Positions 7,201-13,977 of a stretch of 13,977 nt of DNA are shown here, in pieces (positions within the stretch are counted from its first letter, which is position 1; every line of letters starts with the position of its first letter). Origin of the DNA: CAZZCN01 sp964652975 (lineage in GTDB: Bacteria; Bacillota; Clostridia; Saccharofermentanales; UBA5734); the NCBI GenBank assembly GCA_964652975.1, contig CAZZCN010000070.1, positions 1 through 13,977 of the forward strand, in the 5' to 3' direction. The position numbers and the translations under genes were made by a program. Below the pieces are notes generated by a model. The model was not told the origin of the DNA. It was given only the letters and a program-made list of their open reading frames with translations, and did not search any database.

Positions 7201-10002
7201 ATGAACTTAATACAGAAAATATTCGGTACACACAGCGATCGTGAAATTAAAAGGCTTGAATCTATAATACAATCGATTGAAAGCCTGGAAGAAAAATACA
7301 GATCAATGTCGGAGAGTGAACTAAAGGGAACAACACAGGTTCTTAAGCAACGCCTTCATGACGGTGAGACGCTTGATGATATATTAGCTGATGCATTCGC
7401 CTGTGTTCGCGAGGCGTCAGACAGGGTGCTTGGAATGCGACATTACCGGGTTCAGCTGATAGGCGGAATAGTTTTGCATCAAGGCAGAATTTCTGAAATG
7501 AAAACCGGTGAAGGAAAGACTCTTGTAGCAACACTTCCGGTATATCTTAACGCACTTTCCGGCGAAGGTGTTCATGTTGTAACGGTCAATGATTATCTTG
7601 CAAAAAGAGACAGCGAATGGATGGGTAAGGTATATAAATATCTTGGACTGACTGTTGGCCTTGTAATTCACGGGGTTGACAACGAAAACCGCAGAAATTC
7701 CTACCACAGCGATATTACATATGGAACCAACAACGAATTCGGATTTGACTATTTAAGGGACAACATGGTTACCTATAAATCCGAAATGGTCCAGAGAGGC
7801 CATCATTATGCAATAGTCGACGAAGTTGACAGTATACTTGTTGATGAAGCGAGAACACCGCTTATTATTTCTGGTATGGGTGACAAGTCCACCGACCTGT
7901 ATTCCAAAGCAGATGAGTTTGTCAAGAAACTCAAGGTCTTTGTTATTGCTGAGACTGATGATAAAGCAGACTTCAATGAATTGACAGGTGATTCTGATTA
8001 CATAGTTGACGAGAAGTCGCATACAGCGGTTTTAACAACCAAAGGAATTAAAAAAGCCGAACAGCATTTCAATCTTGCCAATCTTACAGATTCCGAAAAC
8101 TATACACTCCTGCATCATATCAACAATGCATTGAAGGCGCATGGTCTTATGAAAAAAGACCATAAATATGTAATTAAAGACGGCGAAGTTATCATCGTTG
8201 ATGATTTTACCGGACGTTTGATGTTCGGAAGACGATACAGCGACGGATTGCATCAGGCTATTGAAGCAAAAGAGAATGTAAAAGTTGAACGAGAAAGTAA
8301 AACACTTGCAACAATAACTTTTCAGAATTATTTCCGAATGTATAAGAAGCTGTCAGGTATGACCGGTACCGCACTAACAGAAGAAGCTGAATTCAGAGCT
8401 ATTTACGGTCTAGACGTAATTTGCATACCAACAAACAGTCCTATGGTGAGAGAAGACCTTGCGGACGCTGTTTTTAAAACTGAGAAAGGTAAGTTCAAGG
8501 CCGTATTAAACGAGGTTATAGAAGCACACAAGTCAGGTCAGCCGGTACTTGTAGGTACAATTTCTGTTGAGACGTCTGAGTATATTTCAAGACTGTTTAC
8601 ATTAAACGGATTGAAACACAACGTATTAAACGCCAAGCAGCACGAACGCGAGGCTGAAATAGTCGCACAGGCAGGAAGATTTGGTACAGTTACAATTGCT
8701 ACTAACATGGCAGGACGTGGAACCGACATTATACTAGGCGGTAATGCAGAGTTCTCTGCAAAACAGGAAATGCGTAAGCAGGGTTATACCGAGGATTTAA
8801 TCAACTCATCCAGTGCACATAACGAAACAGACGATCCGATCATTTTGGAATCCAGAGCGAAATTCAACGTTCTGCTGGAAACCTTCAAAAAGGAAATGTC
8901 AACAGAGCATAAGAAAGTTGTAGAAGCCGGTGGATTGTACATAATTGGTACGGAACGACATGAATCAAGACGTATCGACAATCAGTTGAGAGGAAGGTCA
9001 GGAAGACAGGGAGACCCTGGTAAAAGCCGTTTTTATCTTTCACTTGAAGACGATTTGCTTAGACTTTTCGGCGGAGAGAGAATGACAAATATTTTCAACA
9101 AGCTCGGAGTAGATGAAGAAATGCAAATCGAACACCCTATGCTTTCAGGCGTTATTGAAAACGCCCAGAAGAAAATAGAAGGCAAGAACTTTGGAATACG
9201 TAAAAACGTTCTGGAATATGACGATGTAATGAACAAGCAGAGAGAGACCATATATGGTCAGCGCAAGAAAGTTCTTGAAGGTGAGGACCTTCATCCAATC
9301 TACCAAAATATGATCAAAAATATCATGACAGACATAATGATTACATTCTGTGACCAATACCAGCATTCAGATGAGTGGGATGTGGATGCTCTTAAGGCAA
9401 AGCTTACCGATACATTCGGAGACCTGCCCGGATACAGCATACTAAAAGACGCAAAAATAAAAAACATCAACAAGCTGGATTTCACAGAAGTTCTTATAGT
9501 TGACGCCTTGGACAAATACGAATCCAGAATAGATGAATTTGGATCAAAGGAATTAATGGATGAAGCAGAGAGGGTCATACTTCTTAGAAATGTTGACGAA
9601 AAATGGATGGATCATATTGATATGATGGATGATCTGCGTTCGAGTATAGGTATGAGAGGATACGCCCAAAAGGACCCTGTAATCGAATACAAACGTGAAG
9701 GCTTTGAAATGTTCGAGGCTATGAACAACGCAATTCAAGAAGACTCTGTAAGAATTATGATGAGAGGCAGATTTGCCGCTGATGCACCTATGAAGAGAAC
9801 TGTTGTTGCGAAGAATATCAAAGAGGGAATGGGAGATGAGATTCCATCAGCAGACGGAACACCCGAAAGAAGAAATATATCTGTCAATGCACCCAAACAG
9901 TCGATACCTTATAAAAGAGACGATATAAAAGTTGGAAGAAACGATCCATGCACTTGCGGCAGTGGCAAAAAATACAAAAACTGCTGTGGCAGAAACGAGT
10001 AA
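7201..10002 (+). CDS. secA: preprotein translocase ATPase SecA
   Basis: The 933-residue motor of the Sec pathway, which pushes unfolded preproteins through SecYEG at the cytoplasmic membrane. Walker A is MKTGEGKTL (100-108) and Walker B is DEVD (207-210). TNNEFGFDYLRDNM lies in nucleotide-binding domain 1. The preprotein cross-linking domain follows (~225-375). Nucleotide-binding domain 2 contains TNMAGRGTDI and the QLRGRSGRQGD motif from 595. The helical scaffold and wing domains come next. The C-terminal tail carries the zinc site CxCx8CC (C917, C919, C928, C929), used for SecB or ribosome contacts in other bacteria. The zinc tail and the long NBD2 insert account for the length compared with B. 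subtilis SecA (841). ATG 7201 has AAGGGG at good spacing. In many Firmicutes prfB follows secA; here a nucleoside phosphorylase does. Confidence 0.99.
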   Translation: MNLIQKIFGTHSDREIKRLESIIQSIESLEEKYRSMSESELKGTTQVLKQRLHDGETLDDILADAFACVREASDRVLGMRHYRVQLIGGIVLHQGRISEMKTGEGKTLVATLPVYLNALSGEGVHVVTVNDYLAKRDSEWMGKVYKYLGLTVGLVIHGVDNENRRNSYHSDITYGTNNEFGFDYLRDNMVTYKSEMVQRGHHYAIVDEVDSILVDEARTPLIISGMGDKSTDLYSKADEFVKKLKVFVIAETDDKADFNELTGDSDYIVDEKSHTAVLTTKGIKKAEQHFNLANLTDSENYTLLHHINNALKAHGLMKKDHKYVIKDGEVIIVDDFTGRLMFGRRYSDGLHQAIEAKENVKVERESKTLATITFQNYFRMYKKLSGMTGTALTEEAEFRAIYGLDVICIPTNSPMVREDLADAVFKTEKGKFKAVLNEVIEAHKSGQPVLVGTISVETSEYISRLFTLNGLKHNVLNAKQHEREAEIVAQAGRFGTVTIATNMAGRGTDIILGGNAEFSAKQEMRKQGYTEDLINSSSAHNETDDPIILESRAKFNVLLETFKKEMSTEHKKVVEAGGLYIIGTERHESRRIDNQLRGRSGRQGDPGKSRFYLSLEDDLLRLFGGERMTNIFNKLGVDEEMQIEHPMLSGVIENAQKKIEGKNFGIRKNVLEYDDVMNKQRETIYGQRKKVLEGEDLHPIYQNMIKNIMTDIMITFCDQYQHSDEWDVDALKAKLTDTFGDLPGYSILKDAKIKNINKLDFTEVLIVDALDKYESRIDEFGSKELMDEAERVILLRNVDEKWMDHIDMMDDLRSSIGMRGYAQKDPVIEYKREGFEMFEAMNNAIQEDSVRIMMRGRFAADAPMKRTVVAKNIKEGMGDEIPSADGTPERRNISVNAPKQSIPYKRDDIKVGRNDPCTCGSGKKYKNCCGRNE

Positions 10003-10031
10003 AGTTTGAAAAATACGATTTTTCAAACTTT
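10001..10031 (+). terminator. 14-bp perfect hairpin at the secA stop
   Basis: AAAGTTTGAAAAAT (10001-10014), loop ACG, ATTTTTCAAACTTT (10018-10031). The stem is perfect and includes the last two bases of the secA stop codon. No T-run follows the stem, but its 3' arm contains TTTTT. It may act as a weak terminator or as an mRNA stability or processing element between secA and the next gene. Confidence 0.45.
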
Positions 10032-10062
10032 CCACTATTGAGAGAAAGGAATGGTCATAATC

Positions 10063-10884
10063 ATGAATATAGATAATTACCGCGAAAACATTAAGCTGGC
10101 AGCCGAAAAAATAAAAACGCACATGAGCGAAATGCCTGAATATGCAATAATTTTAGGCTCTGGGCTTAGTTCTCTGGCTGATTCCTTGACTGATACTTTT
10201 GAGCTTAGGTATTCTGATATACCTGGGTTCCCTGAAGTGACTGTAACCGGACATGAAGGCTTGCTCATTTTCGGGAAATTGTCAGGAACCAACGTCATTT
10301 TACTAAAAGGTCGATTTCATTATTATGAAGGGCATAATATCGATAATGTTGTTTTCCCGATAAGGGTCCTTTTGAAACTTGGCATTGGCAAATTAATATT
10401 GACAAATGCTGCAGGCGGAGTCAACAAATCCTATTCACCAGGCGATTTAATGATAATAAAAGATCATATTGGATTCTTTTGCGAATCCCCGTTGAGAGGC
10501 GTGAATTTCGATGAATTCGGTCCAAGATTTCCAGATCAGAGCTATATATATAATTATAAATCTGTAAAGGATTTGGCTGACAGCCTTGATTTGAATGCAA
10601 AGACAGGCGTATATTCTTATGCTAAAGGCCCTATGTATGAGACTCCGGCAGAAATACGAATGATTTCAATGCTTGGTGCCGATGCTGTTGGAATGTCCAC
10701 GGTGCCGGAAGCGATTGTAGCATCACACGGAGGAATGAATGTTATTGGAATATCTTGCATTACCAACTTTGCCGCAGGAATCCTTGACCAACCTCTTTCA
10801 CACTTAGAAGTCATGGAAGTTGGACTCAAATCTTCGAAGAATCTAAAATTGCTTATCAGCGAAATTGTAAAAACGAAAATATAA
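10063..10884 (+). CDS. punA: purine nucleoside phosphorylase, trimeric 6-oxopurine type
   Basis: Splits inosine or guanosine with phosphate into free base and ribose-1-phosphate in the cytoplasm. Residues matching the human trimeric enzyme are visible: GSGLS (32-36) with Ser33, His64, Arg84 and His86 for phosphate and ribose; TNAAGG (114-119); YETPAE (192-197) with Glu193 for the base; and Asn235 in ITNFAAG. Asn at the last position marks 6-oxopurine preference; adenosine is normally a poor substrate for this family. ATG 10063 (273 aa) is preferred over in-frame ATG 10051, whose AAAGGA lies directly against it; 10063 has a spacing of 12, a little long. The next gene starts 17 bases after its stop without a terminator, so the two are probably co-transcribed. 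Confidence 0.95.
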   Translation: MNIDNYRENIKLAAEKIKTHMSEMPEYAIILGSGLSSLADSLTDTFELRYSDIPGFPEVTVTGHEGLLIFGKLSGTNVILLKGRFHYYEGHNIDNVVFPIRVLLKLGIGKLILTNAAGGVNKSYSPGDLMIIKDHIGFFCESPLRGVNFDEFGPRFPDQSYIYNYKSVKDLADSLDLNAKTGVYSYAKGPMYETPAEIRMISMLGADAVGMSTVPEAIVASHGGMNVIGISCITNFAAGILDQPLSHLEVMEVGLKSSKNLKLLISEIVKTKI

Positions 10885-10901
10885 ATTTAAATAAAGGTGA
10901 A

Positions 10902-12164
10902 ATGACAAAAATGAACGAATCTTCAATACCTTCAAGGCAAGAATTAATTGAAAACGGCAAAAAGAAAATAGATTGGGCCTATCAACACATGCCTGTATTA
11001 AAAGAAATCGAACAAGAATTTATTAAGGACCAGCCATTTAAGGGCAAAAGAATTGCAGTAAGTGTTCATGTAGAAGCAAAAACCGCTTGTCTGGCAAAGG
11101 TTCTAGTAAAAGGAGGCGGTGACGTATATCTTACAGGATGCAACCCGCTTTCAACTCAGGACGACGTAGTAGCAGCCCTTAAGGATGAAGGAATGCCGGT
11201 TTTTAGCAAATATAATGCATCACCTGAAGAATACATGGATGGCCTTATATCTGTTCTTAAAATAAGACCTCATCTTATAATTGATGATGGTGGAGACCTC
11301 GCTCAATTATTACATACTACCTGCAAAGAATTTATGTCAGATTTGATTGGAGGATGCGAGGAGACAACAACCGGTGTCAAACGTCTTAATATTTTGCAAA
11401 GTGAAAAAAGGTTATTGTACCCTTCGATAGCGGTAAACGACGCCAGATGCAAACATCTTTTTGACAACAGATACGGTACAGGACAGTCAACTCTTACAGC
11501 AATAATGTCGACTACTAACTTACTTGTCGCTGGCAAGATAGTTGTTGTTGCAGGTTACGGAATGTGCGGCAAGGGGATAGCACTCAGAGCCAAGGGAATG
11601 GGTGCCAGGGTTATTGTTACTGAAATCGATCCTATAAAGGGTTGTGAGGCTTTAATGGAAGGATTTGACCTTATGACTATGGATGACGCCTCGAAAATAG
11701 GAGATGTTTTTATAACTGTGACTGGTTGCAAAGATGTTATAACATCAAAACATTATACTAATATGAAGGACGGAGTTTTACTTTCAAACGCAGGACATTT
11801 TGATGTTGAGATTAATATTGTTGAATTGGATGCACTTTCAATCAATAAGATAGAGCAAAGAAATAATGTTGTTGGATATGTTCTGCCAAATGGTAACTGC
11901 ATCAATTTGATTGCAGAAGGACGACTTGTCAATCTTGCATCTGGAGACGGACATCCTGTCGAGATAATGGACATGAGCTTTGCATTACAAGCTTTGAGCA
12001 CAAGATATATGTCAGAAATGAAGGGGAATCTTTCAAACAAAGTATATCCTATCCCACCAGAGATTGATGATAAAGTGGCCACACTTCTTTTAAAATCGAA
12101 TAACATAACAATTGATTCTTTAACGGGTGAACAGGAGTATTACATAAATCATTGGGACATATAG
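10902..12164 (+). CDS. ahcY: adenosylhomocysteinase, short form (SAH or S-inosylhomocysteine hydrolase)
   Basis: An NAD-dependent hydrolase that splits S-adenosylhomocysteine, or possibly S-inosylhomocysteine, to homocysteine and nucleoside. The N-terminal substrate domain carries SVHVEAKTA (54-62), DDGGDLAQLLHT, EETTTG, and VNDARCKHLFDN with Lys184, Asp188 and Asn189. The NAD fold has GYGMCG (218-223) and acidic TEID after the next strand. NAGHFDVEI and GDGHPVEIMDMSFALQAL follow. At 420 residues it is the short type seen in Thermotoga and archaea: it ends at INHWDI and lacks the Lys-Tyr tail of human-type enzymes. It has His56-x-Glu58-x-Lys60 where long enzymes have HxTx(E/Q) near the adenine edge. 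Start may be 10902 or 10911; AAAGGTG at 10893-10899 favours neither clearly. Probably one operon with punA. Confidence 0.95.
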   Translation: MTKMNESSIPSRQELIENGKKKIDWAYQHMPVLKEIEQEFIKDQPFKGKRIAVSVHVEAKTACLAKVLVKGGGDVYLTGCNPLSTQDDVVAALKDEGMPVFSKYNASPEEYMDGLISVLKIRPHLIIDDGGDLAQLLHTTCKEFMSDLIGGCEETTTGVKRLNILQSEKRLLYPSIAVNDARCKHLFDNRYGTGQSTLTAIMSTTNLLVAGKIVVVAGYGMCGKGIALRAKGMGARVIVTEIDPIKGCEALMEGFDLMTMDDASKIGDVFITVTGCKDVITSKHYTNMKDGVLLSNAGHFDVEINIVELDALSINKIEQRNNVVGYVLPNGNCINLIAEGRLVNLASGDGHPVEIMDMSFALQALSTRYMSEMKGNLSNKVYPIPPEIDDKVATLLLKSNNITIDSLTGEQEYYINHWDI

Positions 12165-12170
12165 TATTCA

Positions 12171-12297
12171 TACATAGGTTGCGATTATTTATTTATACAC
12201 ACTAATACTTACTAATGCTCATCATATATATTATTGATGTTAACAGATTTTAACAATAATAATTTAATAAATAATCAATTAAAAAAACCTATATGTA
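12171..12297 (+). repeat. long-range inverted repeat in the ahcY-mtaD gap
   Basis: TACATAGGTT (12171-12180) can pair with AACCTATATGTA (12286-12297) with a two-base bulge. The sequence between is very AT-rich and holds smaller inverted repeats such as CATCA/TGATG (12220-12224/12235-12239). No known riboswitch, intrinsic terminator or ORF is recognisable in the 182-base gap. Confidence 0.35.
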
Positions 12298-12346
12298 AAA
12301 TTGTAAACACATCAGAAGTGATATTATTTTTTAGAAAGGATTTGCT

Positions 12347-13693
12347 ATGAACAATCCAATTATTTTTAAAAATATTTCAGTTGTTACTCCATCCGAGACA
12401 GGAGTTAAAGTGATAAATAACTGCAATGTCAGTGTTTCAGGTAACAATATCCAATATGTAGGCTATAGTTTTGAAGACGCAATTAAAAGTATCGGATCCG
12501 AAACTTACGAAACATATAAAGGTGACAACAGAGTAATAATGCCTTGTTTTGTAAACGCACACACTCATCTGGCAATGACTTTGATGAGAAACATGGCTGA
12601 TGACACAACTCTTCATAAATGGCTTTTCGATATGATTTTTCCCATAGAAGCAAAGATGCGCTCTAAGGATTTAAACAGTGGTACACTTCTTGCAATCGCT
12701 GAAATGATCAAAAATGGAATTGGTGTTGCCGCAAATATGTATATGACAGCTGATGATGCAATGGATTCGCAGACCGCAATAGACACTGGAATAAAGCTTA
12801 GCACTGTACTGAACGGAGGATCATCTGAAATAGGATCAGGTATTTATAAAGTAAACGAAAAAGAATTTGACAGGGTTTTCAATAAGTATAACTTGTCAGG
12901 CAACGGCAGAGTGAAATGCGGGGTGCTTGTTCATTCAATATATCTATATAACGAATCCTACTATCGTGAACTTGCGGACCTTGCAAAAAGCAGGAATACA
13001 TTTACTCATGTTCATGTATCAGAGACGCAAAGAGAAGTAAGCGAATGTATCGAAAAGTACAATATGCGCCCACCAGCGATATTAGAGAAAATGGGTATTT
13101 TCGACGTACCTTCAATAGCGGCACATTGTGTATTTTTAAATGACGAAGATATACAGATCCTTAAGAGAAACAACGTTACAGCAGTGCATAATCCTACAAG
13201 TAATTTAAAATTAGGCAGCGGCTTTGCAGACATAAAAAAACTTTTTGATGAATCTGTAAACGTAGCGCTAGGATCTGATGGTCCTGCGAGCAATAACAAT
13301 CTTGATATATTTCAAGAAATGCGACTGGCATCCTATCTTGCAAAAGGAATTTATACCGATGCATCTGTAGTTCCTGCAAGCCAGATTATAGAGGCGGCAA
13401 CAATAAACGGATATAAGGGTCTGGGTTTTACCAACTCAGGTAGAATTGAAGCAGGTATGGAGGCGGACCTTCAGATAATCAATATGGATACTCCTTCAAT
13501 GACACCTTCGGGCAATCTGATTTCAGCAATAGTATATAGTGCCAATGGCAGCAATGTTGAATCTATGATGGTATCTGGTAAAATGCTAATGAAAAACAGA
13601 GTGCTTCTTACAATAGACGAAGAAAAGGCAAAATTCGAAGCAAAAGAGTCCTCGGATTATATATATGGTATTCAAAGAGAGACTTTTTTCTAA
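12347..13693 (+). CDS. mtaD: 5-methylthioadenosine/S-adenosylhomocysteine deaminase family amidohydrolase
   Basis: A 448-residue amidohydrolase of the MtaD group, which deaminates the adenine of SAH, methylthioadenosine or 5'-deoxyadenosine to the inosyl form. Metal ligands are visible in order: His72-x-His74 (NAHTHLAM), His223 (with Glu226 in HVSE), and Asp311 (GSDGPASNNNLD). His in LVHSIYLYNE and His260 (AAHC) match other active-site positions of the Thermotoga SAH deaminase Tm0936. The C-terminus returns to the small composite beta domain (GRIEAGMEADLQIINMD). Length is normal (about 420-450). ATG 12347 follows AGAAAGGA (12333-12340). It lies 182 bases after ahcY, so it may have its own promoter; a weak TG-extended TATTAT (12322-12327) is too close to the start to be convincing. 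Exact substrate cannot be read from the sequence. Confidence 0.92.
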   Translation: MNNPIIFKNISVVTPSETGVKVINNCNVSVSGNNIQYVGYSFEDAIKSIGSETYETYKGDNRVIMPCFVNAHTHLAMTLMRNMADDTTLHKWLFDMIFPIEAKMRSKDLNSGTLLAIAEMIKNGIGVAANMYMTADDAMDSQTAIDTGIKLSTVLNGGSSEIGSGIYKVNEKEFDRVFNKYNLSGNGRVKCGVLVHSIYLYNESYYRELADLAKSRNTFTHVHVSETQREVSECIEKYNMRPPAILEKMGIFDVPSIAAHCVFLNDEDIQILKRNNVTAVHNPTSNLKLGSGFADIKKLFDESVNVALGSDGPASNNNLDIFQEMRLASYLAKGIYTDASVVPASQIIEAATINGYKGLGFTNSGRIEAGMEADLQIINMDTPSMTPSGNLISAIVYSANGSNVESMMVSGKMLMKNRVLLTIDEEKAKFEAKESSDYIYGIQRETFF

Positions 13694-13699
13694 AATACA

Positions 13700-13725
13700 A
13701 CCATATTTTTCATTTTAAATATGGT
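13700..13725 (+). terminator. weak hairpin after mtaD
   Basis: ACCATATTT (13700-13708) pairs with AAATATGGT (13717-13725) across an eight-base T-rich loop. The stem is AT-rich and no T-run follows, so termination is likely weak. It starts seven bases after the mtaD stop, where a terminator is expected. Confidence 0.45.
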
Positions 13726-13734
13726 CATATTTAC

Positions 13735-13763
13735 GATTATAAGCTATAATCTTCTATGCATAG
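13735..13763. repeat. two adjacent palindromes
   Basis: GATTATA-AGC-TATAATC (13735-13751) is followed two bases later by the perfect 10-bp palindrome CTATGCATAG (13754-13763). They lie in the AT-rich spacer between mtaD and the tRNA. Function unknown. Confidence 0.45.
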
Positions 13764-13840
13764 CAGATGAAGTTCTAGTCAGGAAAATATTAATATGGCA
13801 AACTAATTTATGTTATATAGTTGAAAATACGAAAAATAGT

Positions 13841-13869
13841 TTGACGAATGCATTTTGATAGCATATATA
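13841..13869 (+). promoter_or_regulatory. promoter of tRNA-Thr
   Basis: TTGACG (13841-13846), a 17-base spacer and TATATA (13864-13869) form a good sigma-A-type promoter. Transcription would begin near 13876, about 27 bases before the mature tRNA. Confidence 0.65.
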
Positions 13870-13891
13870 TTATACAACTATTTCAAAATGC
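13850..13891. repeat. inverted repeat around the tRNA promoter
   Basis: GCATTTTGA and TAG (13850-13861) face CTA, TT, TCAAAATGC (13878-13891): 12 paired bases with a two-base bulge. The arms flank the -10 box and the likely transcription start. The palindrome CTATATTATAG (13891-13901) follows directly. Confidence 0.6.
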
Positions 13892-13902
13892 TATATTATA
13901 GT

Positions 13903-13977
13903 GCCGATGTGGCTCAGAGGTAGAGCAATTCACTCGTAATGAATAGGCCGTGGGTTCGATTCCCACCATCGGCTCCA
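13903..13977 (+). tRNA. tRNA-Thr (anticodon CGU)
   Basis: A full 75-base cloverleaf. The acceptor GCCGATG pairs with CATCGGC, the D stem is GCTC/GAGC with GG in the loop, and the anticodon stem is ATTCA/TGAAT around the loop CTCGTAA. The anticodon CGT reads ACG (Thr). The T arm is GTGGG-TTCGATT-CCCAC. The discriminator is T and CCA is encoded. All stems are perfectly paired. The window ends at the last base of CCA, so downstream genes cannot be judged. Confidence 0.98.

Noticed and set aside
10051..10062. ATG 10051 as the punA start
   Set aside because: The AAAGGA sequence directly abuts it, leaving no spacer, and the extra four residues are not needed. ATG 10063 suits the family start better.
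12301..12327. mtaD promoter TTGTAA ... TGATATTAT
   Set aside because: The spacer is only 15 bases and the start would fall at the ribosome binding site, leaving almost no leader. Possible but not convincing.
274..13379. Many open frames of 60-117 codons on the minus strand
   Set aside because: All lie opposite well-identified genes, show no recognised domains and have no supporting ribosome binding sites that I could see; they are shadow frames.
1..13977. CRISPR arrays, insertion sequences, phage or defence genes
   Set aside because: No regularly spaced repeats, transposase, integrase or nuclease-like proteins were found on either strand.

Overview
The window looks like chromosome from a low-GC, Gram-positive anaerobe of the class Clostridia. 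The evidence is a tRNA-Phe-specific T-box leader in front of pheST, strong AAGGAGG-type ribosome binding sites, a YerC-type TrpR relative, a 933-residue SecA with a C-terminal zinc motif, and a tRNA-Thr with encoded CCA and a U discriminator. I cannot name the genus. Every gene lies on the + strand. No insertion sequence, phage gene or CRISPR array is visible.

Region 1 (1-3953): a complete T-box riboswitch (specifier TTC) controls pheS and pheT, the two subunits of phenylalanyl-tRNA synthetase, and the unit ends in a strong intrinsic terminator. The gap between pheS and pheT holds a degenerate second copy of the last ~58 bases of pheS.

Region 2 (4060-6704): three overlapping genes encode envelope proteins whose N-termini resemble type IV/Tad pseudopilins (TadE-like, DUF5702-like, TadE-like). 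No pilus motor, platform or prepilin peptidase gene is nearby. The first protein starts exactly where a processed prepilin would start.

Region 3 (6799-10002): a small YerC/TrpR-family regulator, then secA, the ATPase of the general secretion pathway. The gap between them carries a perfect 17-bp palindrome and a degenerate second copy placed over the likely secA promoter.

Region 4 (10063-13693): a trimeric-type purine nucleoside phosphorylase, a short-form S-adenosylhomocysteine hydrolase and an SAH/MTA deaminase of the amidohydrolase family. Together they can be read as a recycling route for SAM by-products that runs through inosyl rather than adenosyl intermediates: deaminate SAH, hydrolyse S-inosylhomocysteine to homocysteine and inosine, then phosphorolyse inosine to hypoxanthine. 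This is the most interesting functional idea in the window, but the enzyme families themselves are known.

Region 5 (13694-13977): AT-rich spacer with several palindromes, then a tRNA-Thr(CGU) gene with a good promoter that sits inside an inverted repeat. Most of the window is housekeeping sequence. The unusual points are the pheS tail relic, the isolated pseudopilin trio, the yerC-secA operator-like sites and the purine/SAH cluster.
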